Assembly: GCF_016278365.1 (NCBI RefSeq) | Contig: NZ_JADQBZ010000005.1 | Coordinates: 1 to 64,000 of the forward strand | DNA: 64,000 bases | Source of the DNA: Methanolobus sp. | Lineage (GTDB): Archaea; Halobacteriota; Methanosarcinia; Methanosarcinales; Methanosarcinaceae | Direction: 5' to 3' | Shown: positions 55,023-63,321 of the stretch, in pieces | Numbering within the stretch: the stretch's first letter is position 1 | Layout of the letters: each line of letters starts with the position of its first letter | The notes under the pieces: generated by a model | What the model was told of the DNA's origin: nothing | The model's database searches: none | What the model saw: the letters and a program-made list of their open reading frames with translations, nothing else | Translations under genes and position numbers: made by a program

Positions 55023-55648
55023 TACTCCCCACTCCCTTCTAATCCCTTTGTTTCTCTTTTAACGACCTTCGTACGACATAGTATCAATAACAACGGTAAT
55101 GGCCAATACAGTAAGGCATCTTCGCCTTCACGCACGTCCACACCGTAGGTGTCCCGGACCCTAAACCAATTTTTAGAGACATTTCCAATTACCTGGTCGC
55201 CTCTGAATATCTTATATTCATGGTTCAGGATATTGCCCTTGGCAGTCAGGTCCTCGCCGTCGGGAACATCGATACTCCAGCGGTCGCGTAATGGAGTTAT
55301 CAGAGCGTTGTGGACCTTAGCAACAGTGTGGCCATCTTTTTCTATCTCCATAGTGTCACGTACGCGTGCCACTTTTTCTTGGATCTTGTATATGTCATTC
55401 CCCTGCAGATCCTGGAAAAGCAGCGTTTTTCGCACACGAATTACTTTGTTCTCTATCTGGAATGCCTTATCTCCTTTCTCGTTCTCTATAAAGAAACGGT
55501 CTCCGATAGTGAAGAAACGCTGGCGCATTTTGAACCGGGTCCCCAGACTTTCTCCTTCTCCAGTGGCTGCAGGTGTACCAGTTGCAGGCGAACCTTCGCT
55601 CCGGCGTCCTTCGGAACCTCCTAAAACTTCCCCTCTTCTCCTTAACAT
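55022..55648 (-). CDS. LURP-one-related (YxjI/DUF567) protein
   Basis: A 208-residue protein, first of a three-gene operon. After a Gly/Ser-rich disordered N-terminus (about 1-38), residues 40-195 form the LURP-one beta-barrel pattern: FFTIGDRFFIENEKGDKAFQI, KTLLFQDLQGNDIYKI and FRVRDTYGVDV. In plants and bacteria this tubby-like fold binds membranes or acts in stress. No membrane segment except a hydrophobic patch at the tail (WPLPLLLIL). Function unsettled. Confidence 0.82.
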   Translation of the reverse strand: MLRRRGEVLGGSEGRRSEGSPATGTPAATGEGESLGTRFKMRQRFFTIGDRFFIENEKGDKAFQIENKVIRVRKTLLFQDLQGNDIYKIQEKVARVRDTMEIEKDGHTVAKVHNALITPLRDRWSIDVPDGEDLTAKGNILNHEYKIFRGDQVIGNVSKNWFRVRDTYGVDVREGEDALLYWPLPLLLILCRTKVVKRETKGLEGSGE

Positions 55649-56066
55649 TGAAACCCCCCTAGGTCAGATTAATGGAACACTGTTCCCTCAGTGCTCTTCT
55701 GTTTCTAATACAAAACAGCATCTCTCATCAATCTGCTGTAGATTGCAGTATCTTTCAGCAATTTGTTGTACATTGATAATCTCCCTAAATCAATATAAAT
55801 TCTTATGAAACTAAAAAACCAATGAATTTATATCAACTACTTAAGTATGATTCCAGCATTTCAAAAGACTGCTATCTGTAAGTAATCCCGTCTGAACAAC
55901 TTTTTGTGAATTATACCTTGAGAAGGATGTTTTTCTTACTTTTTATCCTGAAAATTCCTTTTCTTTTGAAGGAAAAACGGCAATAGTATTCAACCCGGAT
56001 AATCCCTGCTACTCTTGCATCCCTGAAGTCTCAATGGCTCACAGAAGTTACTATTAAAGTTTCCTA
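55649..56066. other. 418-nt spacer with a possible small ORF
   Basis: AT-rich region between divergent operons. It contains the likely leader of the LURP-one operon, a possible 22-codon ORF (listed separately), a symmetric TATA-rich area near 55790-55836 and, on the right, the start region of the frameshifted WHy gene. No other gene supported. Confidence 0.4.
55705..55773 (-). CDS. Possible 22-residue leader peptide
   Basis: MYNKLLKDTAIYSRL... ends with TAG. GGGAG lies 8 nt before the ATG, and TATA-like sequences lie 20-60 nt upstream on the minus strand. The frame is followed by the LURP-one gene 56 nt downstream. It may be an upstream peptide or chance; too short to be sure. In a pyrrolysine-using archaeon the TAG could be read through for another 12 codons. 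Confidence 0.25.
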   Translation of the reverse strand: MYNKLLKDTAIYSRLMRDAVLY

Positions 56067-56598
56067 TTGAGTTTTAAGCGGAATAATCAATTTCTTTATA
56101 ATAAGGGGTTTAAGGGGGAGTCGGGGTTCCGCATTAACAAACTTTGGATAGCTGCAGGGGTGTTCGTTCTCCTATTTATTGCAGGCTGGAGCTTCTTTGA
56201 AACAAGGATAGGCCTTAAGATATACAGAGATCTCACTAAGTGGTATCGAGGTGAACGGGATCAGTTCGGAAGCGATCGATCTGAATCTCACTCTGGATAT
56301 CTATAATCCCAATGACGTTACCGCCAGGCTTGAGCGAATGGACTATACTGTCTATGCGAACGATGTACGTCTTGGTGGCGGCAGCTTTGAAGAATCTGTC
56401 GAGATCCCTCCGAACGAGAGAAGAAGGACATCGACAAACTTTGTAGCACAACCGACCTCCGTACCTTCTGCCGTCCTTAACGCTCTTGTGACCGGTGAAG
56501 CCCTGTGGAGCATTGAAGGGGTGGTGTACTTTGATACACCTTTGGGAGCGATCGAGCAGTCGTTCGCTGTAAACAGCTCTGAAGAGAGTGATCCATGA
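56067..56598 (+). pseudogene. WHy/LEA14-like membrane-anchored protein, frameshifted
   Basis: The 5' part encodes a basic N-terminus and one transmembrane helix (LWIAAGVFVLLFIAGWSFF) in one frame; the WHy domain (LSGIEVNGISSEAIDLNLTLDIYNP..., to 56598) is in the +1 frame, which is open only from 56212. The neighbour gene at 56695-57228 has the same domain intact (VTGIEVNEASSDV...YNP), so homology crosses the break. A one-base indel at about 56212-56250 explains it. It could be a true lesion, a programmed +1 shift or a sequence error. The 5' start is unsure (TTG 56067 or later). Confidence 0.75.
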
Positions 56599-56694
56599 CA
56601 GAGGTTCAGCAGAGACCGAGAAAAACAGTTATTGTTTACAAAAGAACATGATGGTTTCAACTGAAAAACAAACCGGACAAGTGAGGGTTGATTT

Positions 56695-57228
56695 ATGGGA
56701 AAGCAACTGATTATATTTACGGGAAAGCAATTGATGATATTGTTCACAGTGTTGTTAGCTGTATTCATGGCCATAGGGTGTACAGCACCAGATACTGGAG
56801 TAGTTGAAGAAGAAAATGTGACTGTAGAAGAAAGTGCTCAGGCGGTAAGGGACACAGATCTCAGGGTAACCGGCATTGAGGTAAATGAAGCTAGCTCGGA
56901 TGTGGTCGATGTGACTTTTACCATGACAGTCTATAATCCTAGTGATACCACAGTAGAGCTTGAGAGAATGGAGTATGAGGTCTTTGCGAACGATGTGAGG
57001 CTGGGGAGCGGAAGTTTCGAGGAACCTCTCGAGATACCATCCAATCAGCAAATAGAGACGTCGACCAACTTCGTCGCACAGGTATCAACAGTCCCTCCGG
57101 CAATTATCAATGCTATATCTGAAGGGGAGGTAACCTGGAACTTAGAAGGGACGATGTTCTTTGATACGCCGTCAGGAACTGTCGAACAACCCTTTTCCAG
57201 GGAGCTAGAGAGAGAAGAGGGGCAGTGA
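56695..57228 (+). CDS. WHy/LEA14-like lipoprotein
   Basis: A 177-residue protein with a hydrophobic leader ending in FMAIGC, a lipobox-like cysteine (about residue 29), a Glu/Val-rich linker, and one WHy (LEA type 2) domain (about 55-170): LRVTGIEVNEASSDVVDV, MTVYNPSDTTVELERMEYEVFAND, and a last strand FFDTPSGTVEQPF. LEA14-like domains are stress-related and occur in many archaea. It is an intact paralogue of the broken gene just upstream. Probably anchored outside the membrane. Confidence 0.8.
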   Translation: MGKQLIIFTGKQLMILFTVLLAVFMAIGCTAPDTGVVEEENVTVEESAQAVRDTDLRVTGIEVNEASSDVVDVTFTMTVYNPSDTTVELERMEYEVFANDVRLGSGSFEEPLEIPSNQQIETSTNFVAQVSTVPPAIINAISEGEVTWNLEGTMFFDTPSGTVEQPFSRELEREEGQ

Positions 57229-57276
57229 GGTTTTTATTTTTGGAGTAACAAGTGCTAATAAGGGAGTGAAGTAAAT

Positions 57277-57657
57277 ATGGAAAGACCGATAGGTGTAACG
57301 CTCCTGGCAATCCTGGCCGGGATTTTATTTTTGTTGAATCTGATCATAACTCTCCGGTTCCTGGGTTTTTTGCCTTTTATAGGTCCCCTCGACATCCGTG
57401 TTTTCAATTTGTGGTACGCTCTGCTCTACGGGCTGCTGGCCTACATCTGGTTCTGGGTGGCCAGGATGCTCTGGCAGGTGGAACGTGAGGCATGGACATT
57501 CCTGCTATTTATAACGGTCCTGAACCTGAGCTTCGCTTTCATTACAATGATAACAGGCGGTTCATGGTATGACAACAGCGCCGCCGTGTTGCTCAATGTA
57601 CTAGTCCTCGTCTACATCATGCTGCCCGGAACCAGGGAAGCCTTCGGAACAGACTGA
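57277..57657 (+). CDS. Four-helix membrane protein (126 aa)
   Basis: A small membrane protein with about four helices (MERPIGVTLLAILAGILFLLNLIITL, FNLWYALLYGLLAYIWFWVARM, AWTFLLFITVLNLSFAFITMI, and AAVLLNVLVLVYIML). It begins 48 nt after the WHy lipoprotein gene and likely shares its transcript. Resembles small DUF2127-like or polyketide-cyclase-unrelated membrane proteins only in size. No motif gives a function. Confidence 0.72.
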   Translation: MERPIGVTLLAILAGILFLLNLIITLRFLGFLPFIGPLDIRVFNLWYALLYGLLAYIWFWVARMLWQVEREAWTFLLFITVLNLSFAFITMITGGSWYDNSAAVLLNVLVLVYIMLPGTREAFGTD

Positions 57658-57707
57658 TATCTTTGTAGGACTAATGAGTTACGAACTTCAGGCATTCATC
57701 TTTAAAT

Positions 57708-57858
57708 AACAATGTATCGGAAAGCCTTAAGTCATAGATTACAGACGAATCGGGGTATGGTTTTGGGTTGCACTCATAGGAACAATGTCTCCTGGGACTT
57801 CAGTCCTTGTTTACGTGCAGGCCAGGGTTGAAGAGGTCAGGTATTATGAGTAAATGGA
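57708..57858 (+). repeat. Leader region of the MFS gene, copy A of a diverged repeat
   Basis: The bases from 57708 through the first codons of the MFS gene are readily alignable, with small gaps, to 61400-61558. Shared blocks include GACTTCAGT, TTAC.TGCAGGCCA, GGTCAGGTA and ATGA..AAATGGA. In this copy the ATG opens a full-length transporter. A TATA-like TTTAAATAAC lies at its left end. Confidence 0.6.
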
Positions 57859-59432
57859 CGGCGCTGATCGCCCTTTCAATGGCTATGTTCATCATAGTCA
57901 TTGACACGACGATAATGAATGTGTCAATATCAGCTTTGATCGTCGATCTGGACACCAACGTGAGCGGTATCCAGAGCGCCATCTCGATCTATGCCCTGGT
58001 TATGGCTTCCTTTATACTCATAGGCGGTAAGCTGGGAGACATCCTGGGCAAGAAAAAAACTTTTATGATAGGCTCAGTTCTCTTTGGTATAGGTACTTTT
58101 ACGGCTTCCATAAGCCCTAGCCTGGGTGTTCTGGTCCTGGGATGGTCTATCGTCGAGGGCCTGGGTTCGGCGCTGATGCTTCCCAATATCCAGACACTGC
58201 TGAGAGACGAGTATCAGGGTAAAGACCTGGCTTTTGCCTATAGCATAGTCAGCGCCATCGGTGCAGTAGCAGCGGCCGTAGGACCCATTGTAGGTGGTTT
58301 TCTGACGACTTTCTATACATGGCGCTTGGCTTTCCTTGGGGAAGTGTTGATAGTGATTACAGTGCTGGTTCTCAGTCGCAGCATCAAAGCCGATGTGCCC
58401 CTTCCAAGCAAGCCGAAGTTCGATTTTGCAGGGGCATTTCTATCAGTTCTGGGCTTGTTTTCCATTGTCATGGGTATTTTGCTGGGACAGACATACGGAT
58501 TCTGGCTGGCCAAGCAGCCGCTGATGATCGGATCATGGGAAATAGCTCCCTTCGGTCTCTCCGTAACCCCTGTCCTGATAGGGCTGGGTGCGCTATTGAT
58601 AATGTTGTTGTTCAGATGGGAAAAGAGGCAGGAAGAAACAGGCGGCGATGGACTGTTCAAACCATCGCTCTTCAGCACTCCGGGACTTATGTCGGGATTC
58701 ATTGTCCGTAATCTCCATATGGCCATTATGGCAGCCTTCCTTTTTACATTCCCGCTGTTACTGCAGCTGACATTCGAGTTCTCTGCCTTACAGACAGGGT
58801 TTGCCCTTCTTCCCTTCTCGATAGTTGTACTGATATCTGCCATAATCGGAGCCAAACTGACAGGCCGGTTCATTGCAAAGCGTATTATCCAGGCAGGATT
58901 CCTGCTGGTCATCCTAGGCCTGGGAATAGTTGCATGGGCGGTTAAGCCTGATGTGCAACCCTCCGATATGAGCCTGGGGGTGGTATTCGGCGCAGGCGTG
59001 GGATTGATAGCTTCCCAGATACTGAACCTTATTTTCTCCTCGGTAGATGAGAAGGACACTCCTGAGACCTCAGGTCTGAACGGCACCTTCGAGCAGCTTG
59101 GTAATTCAATAGGTGTGGCCCTGGTGGGTACTATTATGCTGAGCACACTGCTTATCGGTTTGCAGATGAGCATTGAGGAAAGCACTGAGATTCCTGAGGA
59201 ATATAAGCCTGAACTGCTTGCGGCTGTGGAAAGTAGTGTGGAGCTGGTTTCGGACACCCAGCTACAGTCGATGCTGGAAGCATCAGGTACTGATACTGCA
59301 ATGCAGGCAGAGCTCATGGATATTTATGCTCAGAGCCGAACGAAGGCCTTTAAAATAGGGATTGTTTTCCTGATCTTCCTGGCTATGGTGGGCCTGGTGT
59401 CCACCGTCGGGTTATCGAATAGGAAGCTCTGA
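57846..59432 (+). CDS. MFS multidrug transporter, DHA2 (14-TM) family
   Basis: A 528-residue transporter with 14 predicted helices. Motif A-like GGKLGDILGKKKTF (between TM2 and TM3), VIDTTIMNVSISAL in TM1 (motif D1) and the motif-C-like GAVAAAVGPIVGGFLTTFYTWRLAFL in TM5 define the DHA2 proton-antiporter group. A long external loop lies near the end (about 445-500), as in EmrB-type proteins. Start ATG 57846 follows GAGGTC; an in-frame extension to 57807 overlaps the duplicated leader. Likely exports drugs or toxic metabolites; substrate unknown. Confidence 0.9.
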   Translation: MSKWTALIALSMAMFIIVIDTTIMNVSISALIVDLDTNVSGIQSAISIYALVMASFILIGGKLGDILGKKKTFMIGSVLFGIGTFTASISPSLGVLVLGWSIVEGLGSALMLPNIQTLLRDEYQGKDLAFAYSIVSAIGAVAAAVGPIVGGFLTTFYTWRLAFLGEVLIVITVLVLSRSIKADVPLPSKPKFDFAGAFLSVLGLFSIVMGILLGQTYGFWLAKQPLMIGSWEIAPFGLSVTPVLIGLGALLIMLLFRWEKRQEETGGDGLFKPSLFSTPGLMSGFIVRNLHMAIMAAFLFTFPLLLQLTFEFSALQTGFALLPFSIVVLISAIIGAKLTGRFIAKRIIQAGFLLVILGLGIVAWAVKPDVQPSDMSLGVVFGAGVGLIASQILNLIFSSVDEKDTPETSGLNGTFEQLGNSIGVALVGTIMLSTLLIGLQMSIEESTEIPEEYKPELLAAVESSVELVSDTQLQSMLEASGTDTAMQAELMDIYAQSRTKAFKIGIVFLIFLAMVGLVSTVGLSNRKL

Positions 59433-59469
59433 GGATTAAATATGAGGATGCCCAGGAAGAAAGGCATCA

Positions 59470-60510
59470 TCATTTGTTTTTGCTCTCTCCCATAAGCTCA
59501 GCTATCCAGTGTGTATCTTCAAAACTTCCCAGGACAGTCCTCACCACCATTGTGAGAGGAGTGCTGATGAGCGCTCCTGCCGGTCCTAATACAAAACCCC
59601 AGTATATGAGGGACAGGAATACGACGGATGGCGATATTTCCAGTCCCTTCCCTGCAAGTGAAGGGAACAGGAGATTCTCAGAAAGACCGTTTATGATCAA
59701 TATGGCCACTACAATAGCCAGGGCGCCCAAGGGGCCGTACTGCAACAGCGCAAGGATCGCCGGAGGGATAACGGCCAGTGTCAGGCCTATATATGGGATG
59801 TAGCCTAGCAGGAATGCTAAAAAACCCCAAAGGAAGGCAAATTCAATATTTGCGATGAGCAGAATGATAGTAGTTCCAACGCCCATCACAAGATTTGTTT
59901 CTGTACGTATCAACGCATAGTCCATTACCTGGCCGCCTAAATTCTTGATGTTTACTGCAAGTGCGAAACGCTCTTCTACTTCTCTTTGAACCTTCTTGGA
60001 AAGTCCTACTGCGTCTAACAACAGGAATGCAGTTGTGATTATTATGAGCCCGACTGTTGTCGCAGCACTCACAGTTCCTGAAAATATTGATGCCAGAGAA
60101 GCCAGCAGGAAAACTCCCACATCGCGGGCGATAGACCCCAGGGAGATATCGAGATTCTCTATAGGTGGAATATATTCCATAAGGCTGTCAACTCTCGTTG
60201 CCAGATTGCTCTGGTAGACAGGGGTCAGTTCATTGAACTGCAGTATAGCACTGACTGTGAGGATGCTGACAACCACAACGATCAACAGGAATAGCAGGAT
60301 GACAAGGGCGATACTGATCACGGGGTGTACTCCTCTTTTCTGGAGTTTGTATATCAAGGGAGCAAATATGAGTGTTGCAAAGAGTGAGAACAGGATGGGT
60401 ATCAATATTGATGCGATTGTCCGCATTCCAATTGTCAGAAGTACCAAGGCAACGATAATGAATAGAAGCTTTGCGGGCGCGGAAAATGTGTCAGTTTGTA
60501 AATTTCTCAT
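59470..60510 (-). CDS. AI-2E family transporter (PerM-like)
   Basis: A 346-residue membrane protein with about eight helices: three N-terminal, a periplasmic-type domain (about 100-135), and a C-terminal group with ENLLFPSLAGKGLEISPSVVFLSLIYWGFVLGPAGALISTPL, conserved in PerM/YdiK proteins. Some act as sodium-proton or peptide-like exporters; the AI-2 export label is historical. ATG 60510 is chosen since GAGAGGT lies 7 nt before it. Convergent with the MFS gene. Confidence 0.88.
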   Translation of the reverse strand: MRNLQTDTFSAPAKLLFIIVALVLLTIGMRTIASILIPILFSLFATLIFAPLIYKLQKRGVHPVISIALVILLFLLIVVVVSILTVSAILQFNELTPVYQSNLATRVDSLMEYIPPIENLDISLGSIARDVGVFLLASLASIFSGTVSAATTVGLIIITTAFLLLDAVGLSKKVQREVEERFALAVNIKNLGGQVMDYALIRTETNLVMGVGTTIILLIANIEFAFLWGFLAFLLGYIPYIGLTLAVIPPAILALLQYGPLGALAIVVAILIINGLSENLLFPSLAGKGLEISPSVVFLSLIYWGFVLGPAGALISTPLTMVVRTVLGSFEDTHWIAELMGESKNK

Positions 60511-60612
60511 GCACAGTACCTCTCGGATATTCATCAATATCTATTATCCATATCTTTCATTATATAAGTCCTAATCTGCCTGTTTTCTATCCATTTTGCA
60601 AGAACCTGCACA

Positions 60613-61128
60613 TCATTTGTAAGCCATGTAGATTGCCACCACTCCCTCCAGAATAAGCAAACCAGCTGTGATCCATAACAAAAATTGAGCACCTATTATT
60701 ACATTCGTTGCCAGGGTTACCCCTATTATTATACTGATGATTCCGAAAGCTCCGATGCCCCAGCCCTCACCGCCAAAAGCAGCTATCAGGGATGTGATGC
60801 CTATGACTATACCCATGATCCCAAGAATGAACACAAGGGTCGCAGGCAGGATGATAGCGCTCTGCAAAGGGTGCTGCAAAACCAGGATGCCTGCAAGCAC
60901 ACCAATAATACCACTAAGGAGCTTCCATATCCATTGAGATCTGTCCTGGAAAACATTAAGTATAAGGAATAGTCCCTGTATAAGCCACCAGAGACCAATA
61001 AGCAATGTGATCACGGTCAGGGTGGCTCCTGTCCACGTCAGCAACAGTACTCCAAATATGAGGGAGGTTATACCTCCCAATAGCACTGCTTGATTGTTAA
61101 CATTATATTCATCGATTGTAGTTTCCAT
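60613..61128 (-). CDS. HdeD/DUF308 membrane protein, copy 2
   Basis: A 171-residue paralogue of 52925-53479, with six transmembrane helices and the same GLWWLIQG and GILVLQHPLQSA cores. The two copies keep near-identical length and helix pattern, so they arose by duplication with the intervening genes or by later movement. GGGGGAG-like purines precede the ATG. The 442-nt gap to its right (61129-61570) holds the relic leader repeat. Confidence 0.88.
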   Translation of the reverse strand: METTIDEYNVNNQAVLLGGITSLIFGVLLLTWTGATLTVITLLIGLWWLIQGLFLILNVFQDRSQWIWKLLSGIIGVLAGILVLQHPLQSAIILPATLVFILGIMGIVIGITSLIAAFGGEGWGIGAFGIISIIIGVTLATNVIIGAQFLLWITAGLLILEGVVAIYMAYK

Positions 61129-61570
61129 TCCACTCCCCCTAAAAAACTCGATTTAATCCCTTTTTGATAATCTTTATATATGTTCTTCTTATTCTTTCTC
61201 AAGAAAATCGAGATAGTCTGTCACTTATCTTCGATAGCAAATCCTGTTTTTATCCTCTTCTTCTCTGCTTCTATATCTCTTTTAAAAGAATTATAAATTA
61301 TTTGAACCTATGTGCAGAAACAGAGTTCCATAAGCTTCTGAAGGCATATATCCGTTAAGAAGAACCGACTTTAGTAAGTCCCATGATCTATCACTATGTA
61401 ACATTGTGTCGAAAAGTCTAAATCATACGATGCAAACAAGGTTATGGGGATTTGTTTTTGACTTGTATGTTGCATTCATTGTCGGCGTGACTTCAGTTTG
61501 TTTTGTTCTTGCTTACATGCAGGCCATCTCATGAGGGTCAGGTACATGAAGAAATGGATGGGAGTTATAA
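61129..61570. other. 442-nt spacer with relic repeat
   Basis: The left half (61129-61380) is AT-rich and shows a 64-codon low-complexity frame with no ribosome-binding site, not called. The right half is the copy B leader repeat, including a 34-codon frame (61430-61534) that would encode a hydrophobic peptide and a 10-codon frame at 61546. No RNA gene seen. Confidence 0.4.
61400..61558 (+). repeat. Relic copy B of the MFS leader and first codons
   Basis: Alignable to 57708-57858. The counterpart of the MFS start reads ATGAAGAAATGGATGGGAG (MKKWMG..., 61546) and stops after ten codons, while the ribosome-binding site of the next gene (GGGAG, 61559-61563) begins in the same place. A 34-codon hydrophobic frame (61430-61534) is open only in this copy. 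Looks like the leftover of a duplicated gene start. Confidence 0.6.
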
Positions 61571-62179
61571 ATGTTTGAAATACCAATAGAAAAAAAGATT
61601 AAGATTCTTTACGCGGTCACGCTCATCAGAGCAGGTCTCGCACTTACCCTGGGTCTTGCAGTGATATTCATTTTCCTTCCCGGGGAACAGGTGCCAATGT
61701 TGGTCGACTTTATGGGGATATTCTGGCTAATGAATGGTATTATCATACTGCGTTGGGGGCTGCGCATGAGAAAAAGAAATATAATTCCGATGTTAGCTGG
61801 AATCTGTGGTATCCTGACAGGTTCTCTTGTATTGATCGGCTGGCCATTTCCCAGAGCATTGGGTATGTTTGTACTGGGAACCGTAATCCTGATGACCGGC
61901 TTTTTACGTGTGATTGGTGGTTTTTCCATGAAAGAGGAAGAATTCCTTGAAACGTCAAAGAGTATCATATCCTTGGGCCTCTTCGAGATTGTTCTGGGTA
62001 TATTGCTGATGTATATACGTGCCAAGTACGATTACAGATTATATCTGGTGGCAGGCCTGTGGGCCATGTTTGGCTGTATTGTCCTTTTCAATGATGCGAT
62101 GAAGCTGCGCCAGCAGCTTCGACAGCAGGAAACCAGTAACATCAATGCAGGACCTGACCAGATGACAGGTCACGAATGA
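61571..62179 (+). CDS. DUF308-like membrane protein, copy 3 (202 aa)
   Basis: A 202-residue protein with about six helices and a more distant DUF308 pattern (VDFMGIFWLMNGIIILRWGLR, GFLRVIGGF). Charged tail rich in Gln (RQQLRQQETSN). It is longer and less similar than the other two DUF308 proteins. GGGAG lies 7 nt before the ATG, at the end of the relic repeat. Six nt separate its stop from the convergent mscS stop. Confidence 0.78.
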   Translation: MFEIPIEKKIKILYAVTLIRAGLALTLGLAVIFIFLPGEQVPMLVDFMGIFWLMNGIIILRWGLRMRKRNIIPMLAGICGILTGSLVLIGWPFPRALGMFVLGTVILMTGFLRVIGGFSMKEEEFLETSKSIISLGLFEIVLGILLMYIRAKYDYRLYLVAGLWAMFGCIVLFNDAMKLRQQLRQQETSNINAGPDQMTGHE

Positions 62180-62184
62180 TTCAC

Positions 62185-63279
62185 TCACTCCTTCCTGGGA
62201 ATTGTCCTGTTATCTTGATGATCGGCGAAATAGACGACAAGATCCGAGGACGGCATAGCGATCCTTTTGTTTATAAGAGCTTTGTAGATGGCAGTATTGA
62301 GCCTGTCTTCCGAGATGCGGATTTCCACATAGTCCTCTATCCAGCACCTGACCCTGAACTTAACCCCCGATTCGGTGAATTCAAGCAGTAATGCCTGTAC
62401 AGGTTTATCCTGCATGATCCATTTCTCTTTTTTCAGGGCACTCAGGATAAGACCTCTTATGTACTCTATGTCCGGTCCATAGGAAACAACCACATCGCTC
62501 TCTACACGAAACATCTTTTCAGGTATTGAGTAGTTTGTAATCATGTCTGTGCCGATAATCGAGTTGGGGATTACTACAAGCCGGTTATCCCTGGTCAGAA
62601 TGCGTGTTGATCTCCAGCCGATCTCTATCACATCTCCCCAGGTGTCAAGTTGTTCGATGCGGATGCGGTCCCCTATCCTAAAAGGACGGTCTATAAGAAG
62701 CACTACTCCGGTAATGATGTTGCTGATGGTGTTCTGGGCAGCCAAACCTACAATTATTCCTCCAATTCCCAGTGCAGCAAGCATTGCAGTCAATGTAGTC
62801 CCGGTGATCTCGAAATAGTCCAGGAGTACAAGAAGAGCAAAAAAAGATACTGTAACCATAAGGATATTTCTTATGGAGTAAATCAAACGCTTGTCAATGG
62901 TTCCACGGCCCCTTAGGGGTACTTTGGAGAGATACCAGTTCGAAACGATCGATATTATCCGGAAGCTGATAAAGATGCCAATGGTCCAGTATATCAGGAA
63001 GAAAATATCATCCGTGAATCCCTCATAGATTCCAATGTATTCTTCCAGCAACCGGATCATCGCCTGAGTACCAAGAAGGATGATAGTTATCAGCAGGAAA
63101 CTCTCAAAAAGGTGAAGGAGCCTGTCATCAAGCTCTGTTCCGGTCTTTCGGACCCTGGGCCATAATAAGCGCTTCATTATTAGCCTGCTTACAAGTATAG
63201 CACTCACTGAGAGTGCGATAATACCGACAATCCTTATGAGGACATTGCCGTTTGTCATCACGGTATCAGTAGTTATCAC
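62185..63279 (-). CDS. MscS-family mechanosensitive channel
   Basis: A 364-residue protein with about four or five N-terminal helices and the MscS core: pore-helix LAALGIGGIIVGLAAQNTISNIITGVVLLIDRPFRIGDRI (about 165-205), the beta domain RILTRDNRLVVIPNSIIGTDMITNYS and a C-terminal alpha-beta domain. It opens under membrane tension to release solutes on osmotic downshock. Fits an envelope-stress neighbourhood. ATG starts 42 nt after the antiporter gene's stop. Confidence 0.92.
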   Translation of the reverse strand: MITTDTVMTNGNVLIRIVGIIALSVSAILVSRLIMKRLLWPRVRKTGTELDDRLLHLFESFLLITIILLGTQAMIRLLEEYIGIYEGFTDDIFFLIYWTIGIFISFRIISIVSNWYLSKVPLRGRGTIDKRLIYSIRNILMVTVSFFALLVLLDYFEITGTTLTAMLAALGIGGIIVGLAAQNTISNIITGVVLLIDRPFRIGDRIRIEQLDTWGDVIEIGWRSTRILTRDNRLVVIPNSIIGTDMITNYSIPEKMFRVESDVVVSYGPDIEYIRGLILSALKKEKWIMQDKPVQALLLEFTESGVKFRVRCWIEDYVEIRISEDRLNTAIYKALINKRIAMPSSDLVVYFADHQDNRTIPRKE

Positions 63280-63321
63280 CAGATCTTTCCTCTCTTCATT
63301 TTAAATATACTTTTGAGCTTT

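Noticed and set aside
61164-61358. 64-codon frame rich in Ile, Leu, Phe and Ser.
   Set aside because: Composition follows the local AT-rich sequence; no ribosome-binding site and no partner.
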